Below are positions 8,093 to 18,498 of a DNA stretch of 64,000 nucleotides, piece by piece; positions within the stretch are counted from its first letter, which is position 1; each line of letters opens with the position of its first letter. Origin of the DNA: Sphingosinicella ginsenosidimutans. Its GTDB lineage: Bacteria > Pseudomonadota > Alphaproteobacteria > Sphingomonadales > Sphingomonadaceae. Location: contig NZ_VOQQ01000001.1 of NCBI RefSeq assembly GCF_007995055.1, positions 1,054,001 to 1,118,000 on the forward strand. The letters are read 5' to 3'. Position numbers and translations under genes: made by a program. A model generated the notes under the pieces. That model was not told where the DNA came from. It did not search any database and saw nothing but the letters and a program-made list of their open reading frames with translations.

Positions 8093-11038
8093 TCAGTGCG
8101 CGGCCGGCGCCGCGGCGGCCGCGGGCGCGCCCACCGTTTCGATCGGCAGACCAAGCGGCTCGAGCTGGCTGCGGACCCGCGAGGCATCGCCGACCACCAC
8201 CCAGATGAACTTGGACGGATCGATCGTGCGGCGCGCCACGGCGTCGAGCTGGCTCGGGGTCATCGCGCGATAGCGGCTGGCGAGCGTGTCATAATAATTG
8301 TCCGGCCGGCCATAGAGCGCGTTCTGCTGCAGCGCGCCGAGCACGGCGGCCGACGTCTCGAAGCTGCCGGGCAGCTCGCGAATGCCGCCGTTGACGGTGC
8401 GCTCGAGCTCGTCGGCGGTGACGCCGCGCGACCCCAGGAACTCCGTCATCTGCGTGCGCAGCGCCCCGAGCGCATCGCCCGTATGGTCCGCCTGGACCGG
8501 GGCGAAGACGATATAGGGCACCCGGTGCTGGACCTGGTTTACGATGCCGAAGACACCGTAGGACCAGTGCCGCGTCTCCCGCAGCTCGGTATTGAGCCGC
8601 GACAGGAAGCTCCCGCCGAGCACGTCGTTGGCCGCGGTGAGATCGAGCAGGTCGTCGGTCCCGTTCACGCCGAGCACGGCGCCGCCAAGGATCAGCGACT
8701 GCGGCGATTGCGGACGATCGACCAGGATGATCCGCGGACGCGGGTCCGGAATCGCGGTGGCGAAGCTCTTCGTTCCGCGCGCAACGGACGGCGCGCGCCA
8801 GTTTCCGAAGCGGGCTTCGAGCATCGGCACGATCTCGGCCAGGGTGGTGTCGCCGACCACGAAGATCTGCGCCGTATCCGGGCGGATCCATGCGTCATGC
8901 GCGGCGACGATCTGGTCGCGGGTGAAGCCGCGCACCGCCTCCGGCGAGCCCGATCCGGTGAACGGCGTCCCGTAGGGATAGCCGGTGCCGTAGAGCAACG
9001 GCGGCAAGGTCCGCAGCGCGATGCCCTGCGGCTGCGACATTTCCGCCGCGATCTGCGCCAGGCGCTGCCCGCGCAGGCGATCGATCTCATTCTGGGCAAA
9101 GGCCGGATTCTTGATGATGTCGGCCATGAGATCGAGCGACTGGCCGAGCATCGGCTTCAGCGCCGCCAGCGTGACCGAGGTGCGATCGAGGCCCGCCCCT
9201 GCGGTGATCTGGGCGCCGAGCCGCTCGCGCGCCTCCGCGACCTGGATCGAGTTCAGCGACGCGGTGCCCTCGTCGAGCAGCGCGGCCATGAAGCTCTGGA
9301 GGCCGGACGTTTCCGGCCGATCGGCGGCATAACCGGCATCGAACTGGACGGAGACGCGGACCACCGGGACGGCCGTGCGGCGCGCGAAGGTCACCTCGAT
9401 GCCGTTGGACAGGCGGGCATGCTCGATCCGCGGGAACTGGAGATCGGCGATCTCCCCGACAGGCGGCAGATGCGAGCGATCGACGTCATAGGCGAGCGGG
9501 CGCCGCCCGGTCGCGGGCGCAGCGTCGTTGGCGGTCGCCGACGGGTTCGGCGCGAGCGGATGCTCGTCGGCGCGGGGCGTGCGATAGTAACGCGGCATGT
9601 GCGACGACGCGGCGCCGCCCGAACCTGCTGCCTCCTCATAGGGTTCGCGCTCGCCCGGGTCGACGCGCAGGGCATAGACCGGGCGGGTCAGCCAATGCTG
9701 CATCGCCGCGCGCGCGCTTTCCGGGGTGACGGCGGCGAGGGCCGCGAGCTGACGGCGGTAGAAATTGGCGTCATTGGCGTAGAGCGCGCCCTCCGCGAGG
9801 GCGACCGCCTTGCCGCCGAAGCCGCCGACCTGCTCGAGCCCGCGGATGCGGCTGGCCACCGAGCTGGTGACGTAGCGCTGCACTTCGTCCGCGGTCGGGC
9901 CGTGGGCGATGTAATCGGCGATGATCTGGTCCAGCCGGCGCGACACCGCATCGGCGTCGGCGCCCGGCTTCAGGTCCACCTGGACCTTGAAGAAGCTGAC
10001 GCGGTGGAAGGTCTCGACATCGGCGCTCACGCTGACCGCGGTCTGATCGCCGCGGACGAGGGCATTGTCGAGGCGCGAACTGGCAAGTCCGCCCAGGACG
10101 CCGGCGGCGACATCGAGGGGCGCCTGCGATTCATCAAGGATGCCGGGGACGACCCACTCGCGATAAAGGCGGGTGGCGGGCACGTGATCGTGCATCGTCT
10201 CGTCGATCCGGGCCTCAAGCGTCGGCACGCTGGCCTCGGCCGGATGGTTTTGCGGCCCGCGCGGAATATCGCCGAAATAGCGCGCGACAAGCTGGCGGGC
10301 ATCGGCGAGCGTGATGTCGCCGGCGAGCACGAGCACGGCATTGTTCGGGCCATAATGGTCGCGGAACCACTGTTGCACCGTCTGGAGCGAGGCCTGGTCG
10401 AGATCGGCCATCGAGCCGATCGTCGAGTGATGATAGGGGTGGCCTTCCGGGAACAGCGCGTTGAGCTCGTGATATTCGACGAGGCCGAAGGGCTGGTTGT
10501 CGCCCTGGCGCTTCTCGTTCTGGACGACACCGCGCTGGATATCGAGCTTCTGCTGCGTCACCGCGCCGAGCAGGTGGCCCATGCGATCCGATTCGAGGAA
10601 CAGGGCGCGATCGAGCGCGCCGCGCGGGACGGTCTCGAAATAATTGGTGCGGTCGAACCAGGTCGTGCCGTTCATGTCGGTCGCGCCGATCTGCTGCATC
10701 GGCTCGAAATAGCTCGTGTTGCTGTTCTCCGATCCACCGAACATGAGATGTTCGAACAGGTGGGCGAAGCCGGTGCGCCCCTGGGGCTCGTCCTTGGAGC
10801 CGATCGAATACCAGACGGAAACGGCGACGATCGGCGCCTTGTGATCCTCATGGACGATCACGCGCAGGCCGTTGGGCAGGGTGAATTCCTCATGCGGGAT
10901 GTTCACCGCCGACACCAGCTGCTGGATCGATCCGCCCGATGTCGACGCCGGCTGCGCGATCGCGGCTGGGCCGGACGAAACGAGGCCGGCGACCGACAGG
11001 CCGGCCGCAAGGGCGAATGAGGTCAACAACTTGCGCAT
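8093..11038 (-). CDS. M16 family zinc metallopeptidase (two-domain, secreted)
   Basis: 981 residues beginning with a Sec signal peptide (MRKLLTSFALAAGLSVAGLV, cleavage near AIAQPA, residue 29). Two pitrilysin repeats follow. The N-terminal one has the inverted zinc motif HLFEH (93-97) with a downstream glutamate in the QNEKRQGD stretch. The C-terminal repeat (from about 520) lacks HxxEH, as is usual for these fused pairs. Such periplasmic proteases degrade peptides; the substrate is unknown. The ATG at 11038 has CGGGGGT upstream, and an ATG seven codons earlier is less likely. A long open frame on the opposite strand is a codon-bias shadow. Confidence 0.92.
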   Translation of the reverse strand: MRKLLTSFALAAGLSVAGLVSSGPAAIAQPASTSGGSIQQLVSAVNIPHEEFTLPNGLRVIVHEDHKAPIVAVSVWYSIGSKDEPQGRTGFAHLFEHLMFGGSENSNTSYFEPMQQIGATDMNGTTWFDRTNYFETVPRGALDRALFLESDRMGHLLGAVTQQKLDIQRGVVQNEKRQGDNQPFGLVEYHELNALFPEGHPYHHSTIGSMADLDQASLQTVQQWFRDHYGPNNAVLVLAGDITLADARQLVARYFGDIPRGPQNHPAEASVPTLEARIDETMHDHVPATRLYREWVVPGILDESQAPLDVAAGVLGGLASSRLDNALVRGDQTAVSVSADVETFHRVSFFKVQVDLKPGADADAVSRRLDQIIADYIAHGPTADEVQRYVTSSVASRIRGLEQVGGFGGKAVALAEGALYANDANFYRRQLAALAAVTPESARAAMQHWLTRPVYALRVDPGEREPYEEAAGSGGAASSHMPRYYRTPRADEHPLAPNPSATANDAAPATGRRPLAYDVDRSHLPPVGEIADLQFPRIEHARLSNGIEVTFARRTAVPVVRVSVQFDAGYAADRPETSGLQSFMAALLDEGTASLNSIQVAEARERLGAQITAGAGLDRTSVTLAALKPMLGQSLDLMADIIKNPAFAQNEIDRLRGQRLAQIAAEMSQPQGIALRTLPPLLYGTGYPYGTPFTGSGSPEAVRGFTRDQIVAAHDAWIRPDTAQIFVVGDTTLAEIVPMLEARFGNWRAPSVARGTKSFATAIPDPRPRIILVDRPQSPQSLILGGAVLGVNGTDDLLDLTAANDVLGGSFLSRLNTELRETRHWSYGVFGIVNQVQHRVPYIVFAPVQADHTGDALGALRTQMTEFLGSRGVTADELERTVNGGIRELPGSFETSAAVLGALQQNALYGRPDNYYDTLASRYRAMTPSQLDAVARRTIDPSKFIWVVVGDASRVRSQLEPLGLPIETVGAPAAAAAPAAH

Positions 11039-11220
11039 GGAATACCCCCGGGAAATCACAAGCCGTGGACCTTAGCGCGGTGTGCGGTCAATGCAATACG
11101 GCCGCCGAAAAAACCAGGAAACGCAAGTGCAACGACGAATGCGCATGCCCCGGCGGCCACATCGCGACCGGCCCGTGTCACGATGACGCTTGCCCCGCCA
11201 CCCAACTGTTCTAGGATGCG

Positions 11221-11248
11221 CTTGCGTGGCAAAAATGCAACACTACAT
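11221..11248 (+). promoter_or_regulatory. Possible heat-shock (RpoH-type) promoter of clpB
   Basis: CTTGCG (11221-11226) and CTACAT (11243-11248) are separated by 16 bases, 28 bases before the clpB ATG. Alphaproteobacterial RpoH promoters use a CTTG -35 core and a C/T-rich -10 ending in AT, and clpB is a standard RpoH target. A second CTTGCC/CTAGGA pair lies at 11189-11216. Consensus match only. Confidence 0.35.
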
Positions 11249-11276
11249 CGGGCGCTGAACCGGAACAGGGACCGAC

Positions 11277-13856
11277 ATGAACCTCGAGAAATTCACCGAA
11301 CGCGCGCGCGGCTTCCTCCAGGCGGCGCAGACCGTCGCGCTGAGGATGAACCACCAGCGGATCGCGCCCGCGCACCTGTTGAAGGCGCTGCTTGAGGACG
11401 ATCAGGGCATGGCCTCGGGCCTCATCGCAAGGGCCGGCGGTGATGCCGCGGCGGCGCGGCGCGAAACCGATGCGGCGCTGGCGAAAATTCCGGCCGTGTC
11501 GGGCAGCGGCGCCAATGCCGCCCCGGCGCTGGACGGCGAGACGATCCGCCTGCTCGACCAGGCCGAACAGATCGCCCAGAAGGCGGGCGATTCCTATGTG
11601 ACGGTCGAGCGGCTGCTGCTCGCCCTCACCCTCGCCTCCACCACCGATGCGGGCAAGGCGCTGGCCGCGGCCGGCCTCAAGGCCGACGCGCTCAACGCCG
11701 CGATCAACGAATTGCGCGGCGGGCGCACCGCCGACACGGCCTCGGCCGAGGATCGCTATGACGCGCTCAAGAAATTCGCGCGCGATCTCACCCAGGCCGC
11801 CAGGGACGGCAAGCTCGATCCGGTCATCGGCCGCGACGAGGAAATCCGCCGCACCGTCCAGATCCTCGCCCGGCGGACCAAGAACAATCCGGTGCTGATC
11901 GGCGATCCCGGCGTCGGCAAGACGGCGATCGCCGAAGGCTTGGCGCTGCGAATCGCGAATGGGGATGTCCCCGACAGCCTCAAGGATCGTCGGCTGATGG
12001 CGCTCGATCTCGGCGCGCTGATCGCCGGCGCGAAATATCGGGGCGAATTCGAGGAGCGACTGAAAGGGGTGCTCGACGAGGTCAAGCAGGCCGAGGGCGA
12101 CATCATCCTGTTCATCGACGAGATGCACACGCTGATCGGCGCCGGGAAAAGCGAAGGCGCGATGGACGCCGGCAATCTGCTGAAGCCGGCCCTCGCCCGC
12201 GGCGAGCTCCACTGCATCGGCGCGACGACGCTCGACGAATATCGCAAATATGTCGAAAAGGACCCGGCGCTGCAGCGGCGCTTCCAACCGGTCTTCATCG
12301 GCGAGCCGACCGTCGAGGACACGATCTCGATCCTGCGCGGGCTCAAGGAGAAATACGAGCTCCACCACGGCGTCCGGATCACCGATTCCGCGCTCGTCTC
12401 CGCGGCCACGCTGTCCAACCGCTACATCACCGATCGTTTCCTCCCGGACAAGGCGATCGACCTGATGGACGAGGCGGCGAGCCGGATCCGCATGGAGGTC
12501 GAATCCAAGCCCGAGGAGATCGAGACGCTCGATCGCCGCATCATCCAGCTCAAGATCGAGCGCGAGGCGCTCCGCAAGGAAAGCGACGCGGCGTCCAAGG
12601 ACCGCCTGAAGACTCTGGAGGGCGATCTCGCCGCGCTCGAGGAGCAGTCGGCCGAGCTGACCGCGCGCTGGCAGGCGGAAAAGGAGAAGATCCACGCCGA
12701 GGCGAAGATCAAGGAGCAGCTCGACGCGGCGAAGCTCCAGCTCGAGCAGGCCCAGCGCTCCGGCGATCTCGCGAAAGCGGGCGAGCTGTCCTACGGCGTC
12801 ATCCCCGGCCTGGAGCGCCAGCTCGAGGAGGCGCAGGCGGCGAGCTCCAGCGCGATGCTTCGCGAGGAGGTGACGAGCGAGGATATCGCCGCCGTCGTCT
12901 CGCGCTGGACCGGCATTCCGGTCGACAAGATGCTGGAGGGAGAGCGCGAGAAGCTCCTCGCCATGGAAGAGGCGCTCGGCAAGCGCGTGATCGGCCAGAA
13001 GGAGGCGGTCGAGGCGGTCAGCCGGGCCATCCGCCGCGCCCGAGCCGGCCTTCAGGACCCGAACCGGCCGCTTGGCAGCTTCCTGTTCCTCGGCCCCACC
13101 GGCGTCGGCAAGACCGAGCTCACCCGCGCGCTCGCCGGATTCCTGTTCGACGACGATTCGGCGATGGTCCGCATCGACATGTCGGAATTCATGGAAAAGC
13201 ACAGCGTCGCGCGGTTGATCGGCGCGCCGCCGGGCTATGTCGGCTATGAGGAAGGCGGCGTGCTGACCGAGGCGGTCCGCCGCCGGCCCTATCAGGTCGT
13301 CCTGTTCGACGAGGTGGAAAAGGCGCATGGCGACGTGTTCAACGTCCTGCTCCAGGTGCTCGACGATGGGCGGCTTACCGACGGGCAGGGCCGCACGGTC
13401 GATTTCACCAACACGATCATCATCCTGACCTCCAACCTCGGCAGCCAGTTCCTGACCGGCCTGGCCGACGATCAGAGCGTCGAGAGCGTCGAGCCCCAGG
13501 TGATGGAGATCGTGCGCGGCCATTTCCGGCCCGAATTCCTCAACCGGCTGGACGAGATCATCCTCTTCCACCGGCTCGGGCCGTCGCACATGGGGCCGAT
13601 CGTCGACATCCAGGTCGCCCGCGTCCAGAAGCTGCTCCAGGATCGCAAGATCGCGCTGGAACTCACCGACGGCGCGCGCGCCTGGCTCGGCCGGGTCGGC
13701 TACGATCCGGTCTATGGCGCAAGGCCGCTCAAGCGCGCGGTGCAGAAATATCTGCAGGACCCGCTCGCCGATGCGATCCTCAAAGGCGAGGTGAAGGACG
13801 GCCAGACGGTCAAGGTCGACGAAGGCGACGGCGCGCTGAAGCTGGCGGTCGCCTAG
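11277..13856 (+). CDS. clpB: ATP-dependent disaggregase ClpB
   Basis: Hsp100 chaperone of 859 residues that rescues aggregated proteins with DnaK. Order of parts: Clp N-domain (1-145), first AAA domain with Walker A GDPGVGKT (209-216) and Walker B ILFIDEMH, and a long coiled-coil middle domain (about 410-525, many EEQSAEL and [14 protein letters not shown] heptads) that distinguishes ClpB from ClpA/C. The second AAA domain follows, with GPTGVGKT (606-613) and the GYVGYEEGG pore loop. Its stop overlaps the convergent sulfotransferase stop by four bases. Probably heat-shock controlled. Confidence 0.97.
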   Translation: MNLEKFTERARGFLQAAQTVALRMNHQRIAPAHLLKALLEDDQGMASGLIARAGGDAAAARRETDAALAKIPAVSGSGANAAPALDGETIRLLDQAEQIAQKAGDSYVTVERLLLALTLASTTDAGKALAAAGLKADALNAAINELRGGRTADTASAEDRYDALKKFARDLTQAARDGKLDPVIGRDEEIRRTVQILARRTKNNPVLIGDPGVGKTAIAEGLALRIANGDVPDSLKDRRLMALDLGALIAGAKYRGEFEERLKGVLDEVKQAEGDIILFIDEMHTLIGAGKSEGAMDAGNLLKPALARGELHCIGATTLDEYRKYVEKDPALQRRFQPVFIGEPTVEDTISILRGLKEKYELHHGVRITDSALVSAATLSNRYITDRFLPDKAIDLMDEAASRIRMEVESKPEEIETLDRRIIQLKIEREALRKESDAASKDRLKTLEGDLAALEEQSAELTARWQAEKEKIHAEAKIKEQLDAAKLQLEQAQRSGDLAKAGELSYGVIPGLERQLEEAQAASSSAMLREEVTSEDIAAVVSRWTGIPVDKMLEGEREKLLAMEEALGKRVIGQKEAVEAVSRAIRRARAGLQDPNRPLGSFLFLGPTGVGKTELTRALAGFLFDDDSAMVRIDMSEFMEKHSVARLIGAPPGYVGYEEGGVLTEAVRRRPYQVVLFDEVEKAHGDVFNVLLQVLDDGRLTDGQGRTVDFTNTIIILTSNLGSQFLTGLADDQSVESVEPQVMEIVRGHFRPEFLNRLDEIILFHRLGPSHMGPIVDIQVARVQKLLQDRKIALELTDGARAWLGRVGYDPVYGARPLKRAVQKYLQDPLADAILKGEVKDGQTVKVDEGDGALKLAVA

Positions 13857-15736
13857 ATCTCGTATCCCATGCGCTCGGCCCAGGGGGCGAGGATCGGCAG
13901 CACCGGCTCCATGAACTTACGGTAGCGATGCCAGCGCCCGGCCGAGCGGTTGTAGATCGGCTGCGTCACCTGCGAATAGCTGGGCGTGCGGATATGCGCG
14001 CGGCGCGCCGCGCTGCCCTGATTGTCGAGGACCTTGGGATCCCAAGGCAGGCCGAGAAAATCGAGCAGGCCACGCATTTCGCTCTCGGCGTCGACCACCA
14101 TCCGCTCGTAGCGGACATGATGCACGTCGATCGGCAAGAGATCGCGCGCGCGGGTCCAAGCATCGAATACCGTGTCGTACAGCCTTGCGGCTCCTTCCAG
14201 CGTCACGAAATTGACCATCGCGTGGTTGAGATTGAAATTGGAGGTGAAGCAGCTCAACACGCAGTCGCACGGATGGCGCTCGGCGAAGATCACCTTGGCA
14301 TCCGGGAAGATGCGGTGAATGAGCGGCATGCGCACCATGTGCAGCGGATATTTGTCGACGACCGTCTGGCCCGGCGCCGCCGGCTCGATTTGATCCAGCA
14401 CTTCGAAATAGCGCCGCCGCAACACGTTCGCCTCGGCATCCGTCAAAGACGCGATCCGCTCGTCCCCGCCGAGCGCCTCCTCCACGCGCGAGACGATCTC
14501 GACCTCCTCGAGAACGTGGAGATTCGGAAGATTCATCAGCAACGTGTCGAGCAGCGTCGTGCCCGACCTTGGGAAGCCAATCAGGAAGATCGGCGCCGGG
14601 GGATCATGGTCGACCGAGACGGGCGGCCAGGCGGTAACCCGCTCGGGCGTCAGCAGCGCGGCGCTTCCCTCCACTTTCTCGACAAACGTCGGCCCGTCGG
14701 GAAGCCGCCGCTCGACAAGCGCGGCCTCGTTCATCTCCACATAGGCCGCATAGGCGCTGTCGAAATCGCCGACGCTGTCGTAGAGTTGGGCGAGCAGATG
14801 CGCGCGCCGATTGCGGTTGATGGTCGGGGGCGTTGATTCGGCAAGCGCCAGCGCTTCCTCGCTGCGGCCCTGGCGACGCAGGCCCAGCGCGCGGACGAAA
14901 TCGATCTCGGGACCGGCGGCGCCGCGGCTGCGCGCCTCCTCGATCAACGCCTCGATCTCGTCGAACCGGTTCAGCCGCTCGAGCAGGAGGCCCAGTTCGA
15001 GATAAGCGGGGGTGAAACCGGTGCTGTTCCTGATCGCGGCACGATAGGCCCGCTCCGCCGCCGCGAAATCGCGCACCACCGAAAGCGCGAGTCCGAGCTC
15101 AAGCTGAACCTCCGCATTGTCAGGCGCGATCCTGGCGGCCTCGATCATCGTTCGCAACCGCGCCTCGTCGCGATCGACGTTCGTCAGAACCCTCGCGAGA
15201 TTGACGTAGATGGGAATCGCGTCGCGCCGGAGGTTGATCGCACGTTCGAACGCGAGAATCGCGCCGTCGATGTCGCCTCTGGCCCCCCGGACATTTCCGA
15301 GATTGTTCCACGCTTCATAATCGCTGGGGATCGCGGCGACGACGTCGCGATAGGCCGCCTCCGCCTCATCCATCCGGCCCAGCTGCTGGCAGATATAGCC
15401 GACGAGGCGGCGGACCTTGATGTCGCTTTCGCCAGCGCGCGCCGTGACAAGGGCTTCATCGAGATCGCCTCTGGCGATCAGCGCGGTGGCAAGGTTGATG
15501 CGAGCGCCGCGATCATGGGGCTCGAGATCGAGCAATCGTCGAAAGTATCCGATGGCCGCGCCCGTGTCGCCGAGCTGGCCTGTGACAATGCCTGCGAAGC
15601 CGAGCAACGCCTTGTCGGTGGGCGCTTCGACGAGCGCCGCTTCGAGCAGCGCCCGCCCGCCGACGAGATCGCCACCCTTGATAAGGGTCATGGCGGCGGA
15701 GAGCTGGGAATTGGACTCGAGCATCGGATCAGTCAT
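13853..15736 (-). CDS. TPR-repeat sulfotransferase
   Basis: About 627 residues. The first 350 are tetratricopeptide repeats (for example [19 protein letters not shown] and [19 protein letters not shown]). The C-terminal 260 are a sulfotransferase domain with the PAPS 5'-phosphosulfate loop GFPRSGTT (387-394) and a 3'-phosphate region [13 protein letters not shown]. It should move sulfate from PAPS to a hydroxyl or amino group; the acceptor is unknown. It is the last gene of a three-gene run: its ATG at 15736 overlaps the upstream stop by eight bases (an ATG at 15724 is the alternative). It has no signal peptide, so it is cytoplasmic, and its 3' end overlaps clpB. Confidence 0.88.
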   Translation of the reverse strand: MTDPMLESNSQLSAAMTLIKGGDLVGGRALLEAALVEAPTDKALLGFAGIVTGQLGDTGAAIGYFRRLLDLEPHDRGARINLATALIARGDLDEALVTARAGESDIKVRRLVGYICQQLGRMDEAEAAYRDVVAAIPSDYEAWNNLGNVRGARGDIDGAILAFERAINLRRDAIPIYVNLARVLTNVDRDEARLRTMIEAARIAPDNAEVQLELGLALSVVRDFAAAERAYRAAIRNSTGFTPAYLELGLLLERLNRFDEIEALIEEARSRGAAGPEIDFVRALGLRRQGRSEEALALAESTPPTINRNRRAHLLAQLYDSVGDFDSAYAAYVEMNEAALVERRLPDGPTFVEKVEGSAALLTPERVTAWPPVSVDHDPPAPIFLIGFPRSGTTLLDTLLMNLPNLHVLEEVEIVSRVEEALGGDERIASLTDAEANVLRRRYFEVLDQIEPAAPGQTVVDKYPLHMVRMPLIHRIFPDAKVIFAERHPCDCVLSCFTSNFNLNHAMVNFVTLEGAARLYDTVFDAWTRARDLLPIDVHHVRYERMVVDAESEMRGLLDFLGLPWDPKVLDNQGSAARRAHIRTPSYSQVTQPIYNRSAGRWHRYRKFMEPVLPILAPWAERMGYEI

Positions 15737-17240
15737 TCGGTCGGGCGACGTCGAAGGCGACGGTGAGCCGCTCGCCGGCGGCGAACGGGCGGGTGCCATG
15801 CCACATCGTGGAAGGAAAGAGAACCAGCCGGCCCGGTTTCGGCTCGATGAGGCGGATCGGCGGCAAATCGAGCCCGAGTTCGGTGGCCTCGCCGAGCGTC
15901 AGCCAGCCGTCGTGCCGATCGCCGCCGATCGCGCCGTCCGGCAGCGCCACGTAGAAAGCCGAGCTCAGCCAGCCAGCGGGGTGGACATGGTTCACGTGAA
16001 AGCCGGCGTCGCTCAACCGCACGGACCAGGAGCCAGCGAAGCGGACCGGCCCGCGCGGCGCGGCGAGCAGCGGGTGGCGCGGATCGTGCGCCGGAAGCTG
16101 GGCGACATGGGCTTCGACCGCTTCGACGATCGCCTCCCGCAGCGCCCGGATCTCGGGCTCGGCCCGGGCAAACAGGGGTCCGTCCGTCTGCGTCCCCCCG
16201 CGCACGGTCTGGTCGAGCGGCTGGCGCGTCGCGAGGTGGAGCGTCCGAAGGCGAGCGGCGAGGGCGTCCAGCGCGCCGATCCGCGCGCCGATATCGTAGA
16301 CACCGATGAGCCGCGGATCGCCTTCGAGCCATTGCCAGCGCGCATCGCCGGTCAGCCGCCATGCCACGGCGAGATAGGGCGTCATCAGGAAATCGGGGTC
16401 GGCGTCGATCCAGCGCTCCGCAAAAGCCGCCGCCTCCAGCGCGCGCCCGGCCCGCAACAGATGCCGCGCATAGCGGACGGCCATCGACACATGTCTGATT
16501 GGGCCCAGCCGCGCGAAGCCACGGTCGGCCGCCTCGATGTCGCCCCTTTCGGCGACACATACCGTATCGAGGCCATCGAGGATCGGCTGCGGCCCCAAAG
16601 CGGCCCGGGCCCGCGCGATCACGGTAAGCGCCTCGTCAAACCGCTCCCCTTGGAGCAGGAGGCTTATCAGCGATTGCCACAGGTCCTGGCGGCCCGGCTC
16701 CGCGGCGAGCGCGCGCTCGTAAGTGACGGTCGAGCCGTTGCCATCGCCGCGCATCCAGCGCAGTCGCGTCGCCGTCTCGTGTCCGGCGGTCCAGGCGGGC
16801 GAACGCGCCAGCGCCGCGTCGAGCATCGCAATCGCCTCGTCCATCCGCGATTCGGCGAACAATGCGGCGGCATAGCCCTGGCGCACCGCGCCATCGTCCG
16901 GCGCCATGGCGACGGCGCGGGCGAAGAGATCCGCGGCCGGGAAGCCAGCCTCCATCGTCACCCTGGCGAGTGAATGAGCGATCAGCGGGTCGCCCGGAGC
17001 CAACTGCGCCGCCTTTGCAAAGGCATCGCGCGCGGCGACCGAATCCTCGCGGCCGCGATGGGCGAGGCCGAGTATCTGCCAGATGCGCGCATCGCGCGAA
17101 TGGCGCTTCGCCGCACTCTCGAGCGGAGCGAGTGCCTCGTCGTACAGGCCATGCTTCACGGCCGTGGCAGTGGCGCGAAACACGGAATTGGCGTCGGCCG
17201 GCGCAAGTGCGGCAAGAAGCGCGCGCGCCTGCGTCTTCAC
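15729..17240 (-). CDS. TPR-repeat putative 2OG-Fe(II) oxygenase
   Basis: 503 residues. Residues 1-300 are TPR-like repeats (ARIWQILGLAHRGREDSV and following). The C-terminal 200 match the putative 2OG-Fe(II) oxygenase family (TIGR02466-like): HVNHVHPAGWLSSAFYVALP gives the iron histidines near 418/420, MWHGTRPF gives His481, and ERLTVAFDV (Arg491) should bind 2-oxoglutarate. The expected reaction is hydroxylation of a protein, peptide or small molecule. Start and stop overlap both neighbours (four bases upstream, eight downstream), so it is translationally coupled in the cassette. The substrate is unknown. Confidence 0.87.
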   Translation of the reverse strand: MKTQARALLAALAPADANSVFRATATAVKHGLYDEALAPLESAAKRHSRDARIWQILGLAHRGREDSVAARDAFAKAAQLAPGDPLIAHSLARVTMEAGFPAADLFARAVAMAPDDGAVRQGYAAALFAESRMDEAIAMLDAALARSPAWTAGHETATRLRWMRGDGNGSTVTYERALAAEPGRQDLWQSLISLLLQGERFDEALTVIARARAALGPQPILDGLDTVCVAERGDIEAADRGFARLGPIRHVSMAVRYARHLLRAGRALEAAAFAERWIDADPDFLMTPYLAVAWRLTGDARWQWLEGDPRLIGVYDIGARIGALDALAARLRTLHLATRQPLDQTVRGGTQTDGPLFARAEPEIRALREAIVEAVEAHVAQLPAHDPRHPLLAAPRGPVRFAGSWSVRLSDAGFHVNHVHPAGWLSSAFYVALPDGAIGGDRHDGWLTLGEATELGLDLPPIRLIEPKPGRLVLFPSTMWHGTRPFAAGERLTVAFDVARPND

Positions 17241-18415
17241 AATGCCTCCGGCCCGTCGTCGAAGCCGCTCGCCGCGATCATCGCCGAGACCGCTCCCCGT
17301 TCCCCGGGCGACAGATCCGGATGCCAGGTGTCGACGATCAGAAGGACGCGCAAGGCGTCGCTGCCGTTCATCGCCTCATGCTCGATCGTGTCGTCGAACA
17401 CCCACGCCGCGCCGACCTTCCACTCGCGGGTTTCGGCACCGACGCGGAACCAGCAACGGGGCGGCACGATCAGCGGGAGGTGGCAGACGAGCCGCGCATT
17501 CGACACGCCGTTGTGGGGCGGAATATGCGCACCCGGCGCGAGCAACGAGAACATCGCATTGGGTCCGCGCCCTGGGATGACCGGCTGCTCAAGGTGCTCG
17601 AGGAGGGCGATCGTCGTCGGGCAATGGCGGGCATTGGCCTCGACCGGGACGCCGCCGCGAACCAAATGGATCGCCGTCCAGTCGCGGTTCCGGTTGAGTG
17701 CGGCCCATTGCCGCAGGGGGGCACTTTCGGGATATTGGATATAGGGCTCAAGCTCCGCGCGCTCGGCCGTCAGCACCCGGTTGAAATCGGCGAGGATCGG
17801 GTCGGTCGCCGCCTCGAGCTCTGCGAGCCAGGGGAAATCCTCGCGGTCGTGAAACTCGCGCTCGCGAAGCCCGGGATAGTGGAAATGGGTCGGCTCTGAG
17901 TGGAATGGCCGGGTCCGGCGGACGATATTGTCGCGAAAGCGCTCGGCGCGCCGGCGCTCGCATCCGTCCAGCTTCGCGGCCGCGGCATCGAGCGCGCCGT
18001 CGAGCCGCGCAGCCATCCGCTCGACATGGGCGGCGTGCATGCGTTTGGCATGCTCGGTCATCTGGCGGAGGTGGGAGGCGACGGATTGCGGCTGCTGTGC
18101 CAGCGCGTGGCCATAAGCCTCGCCCGCCTCCGCTTCGCGGCCGAGCTTTTCAAGGATGTTTGCCTTGAGGAGCAAGGGCACGAAGCCGAGCGGCTCGACC
18201 GCCAACGCGCCGGAAACGCCGACGAGCGCGGCCTGGAGATCGCCGAGCCCGCGGCATATCGCGCTCAGCTTCAACCAGGAATCGGCGCGGCTCCGGTCGA
18301 GCGCCACCGTCCGTTCGAGCAGCGCGCGCGCGGCGGCGAGGTCGCCGCGCGCGGCCGCGCGATCGGCCTCGGCCTCGAGTGCCGCCGGATCCTGGCTATC
18401 CATGAGACTGGTCAC
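17237..18415 (-). CDS. TPR-repeat aspartyl/asparaginyl beta-hydroxylase
   Basis: 392 residues: TPR-like helices at about 8-110 and an Asp/Asn beta-hydroxylase fold from about 180. Motifs are APGAHIPPHNGVSNARLVCH (iron ligand His301), FDDTIEHEAMN (His346), and an arginine for 2-oxoglutarate in DALRVLLIVD (Arg356). Relatives hydroxylate Asp/Asn side chains or lipid A acyl chains. It is the first gene of the trio, 84 bases after the TonB receptor stop, with a strong terminator in between, and overlaps the next gene by ATGA. The start may also be the ATG four codons in (18403). Confidence 0.88.
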   Translation of the reverse strand: MTSLMDSQDPAALEAEADRAAARGDLAAARALLERTVALDRSRADSWLKLSAICRGLGDLQAALVGVSGALAVEPLGFVPLLLKANILEKLGREAEAGEAYGHALAQQPQSVASHLRQMTEHAKRMHAAHVERMAARLDGALDAAAAKLDGCERRRAERFRDNIVRRTRPFHSEPTHFHYPGLREREFHDREDFPWLAELEAATDPILADFNRVLTAERAELEPYIQYPESAPLRQWAALNRNRDWTAIHLVRGGVPVEANARHCPTTIALLEHLEQPVIPGRGPNAMFSLLAPGAHIPPHNGVSNARLVCHLPLIVPPRCWFRVGAETREWKVGAAWVFDDTIEHEAMNGSDALRVLLIVDTWHPDLSPGERGAVSAMIAASGFDDGPEAL

Positions 18416-18445
18416 CGCGACCTTTTAGCCCATCGTCCGGATAAG

Positions 18446-18472
18446 AAAAATGGCGGGCCCGAAGGCCCGCCA
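18446..18472 (-). terminator. Rho-independent terminator after the TonB receptor
   Basis: TGGCGGGCC (18451-18459) pairs perfectly with GGCCCGCCA (18464-18472) around a CGAA (TTCG on the minus strand) tetraloop. On the minus strand it is followed by TTTTTC (complement of 18445-18450). It lies between the receptor and the hydroxylase-oxygenase-sulfotransferase trio, so the trio depends on read-through or on its own promoter. Confidence 0.85.
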
Positions 18473-18498
18473 TCCAAGGCTGTCGTCGTCTGTGCGAC

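Noticed and set aside
8072..11020. 982-codon open frame on the plus strand
   Set aside because: Exact antisense of the M16 peptidase; Arg/Gly/Asp-rich without domains. High GC keeps stop codons rare in this frame.
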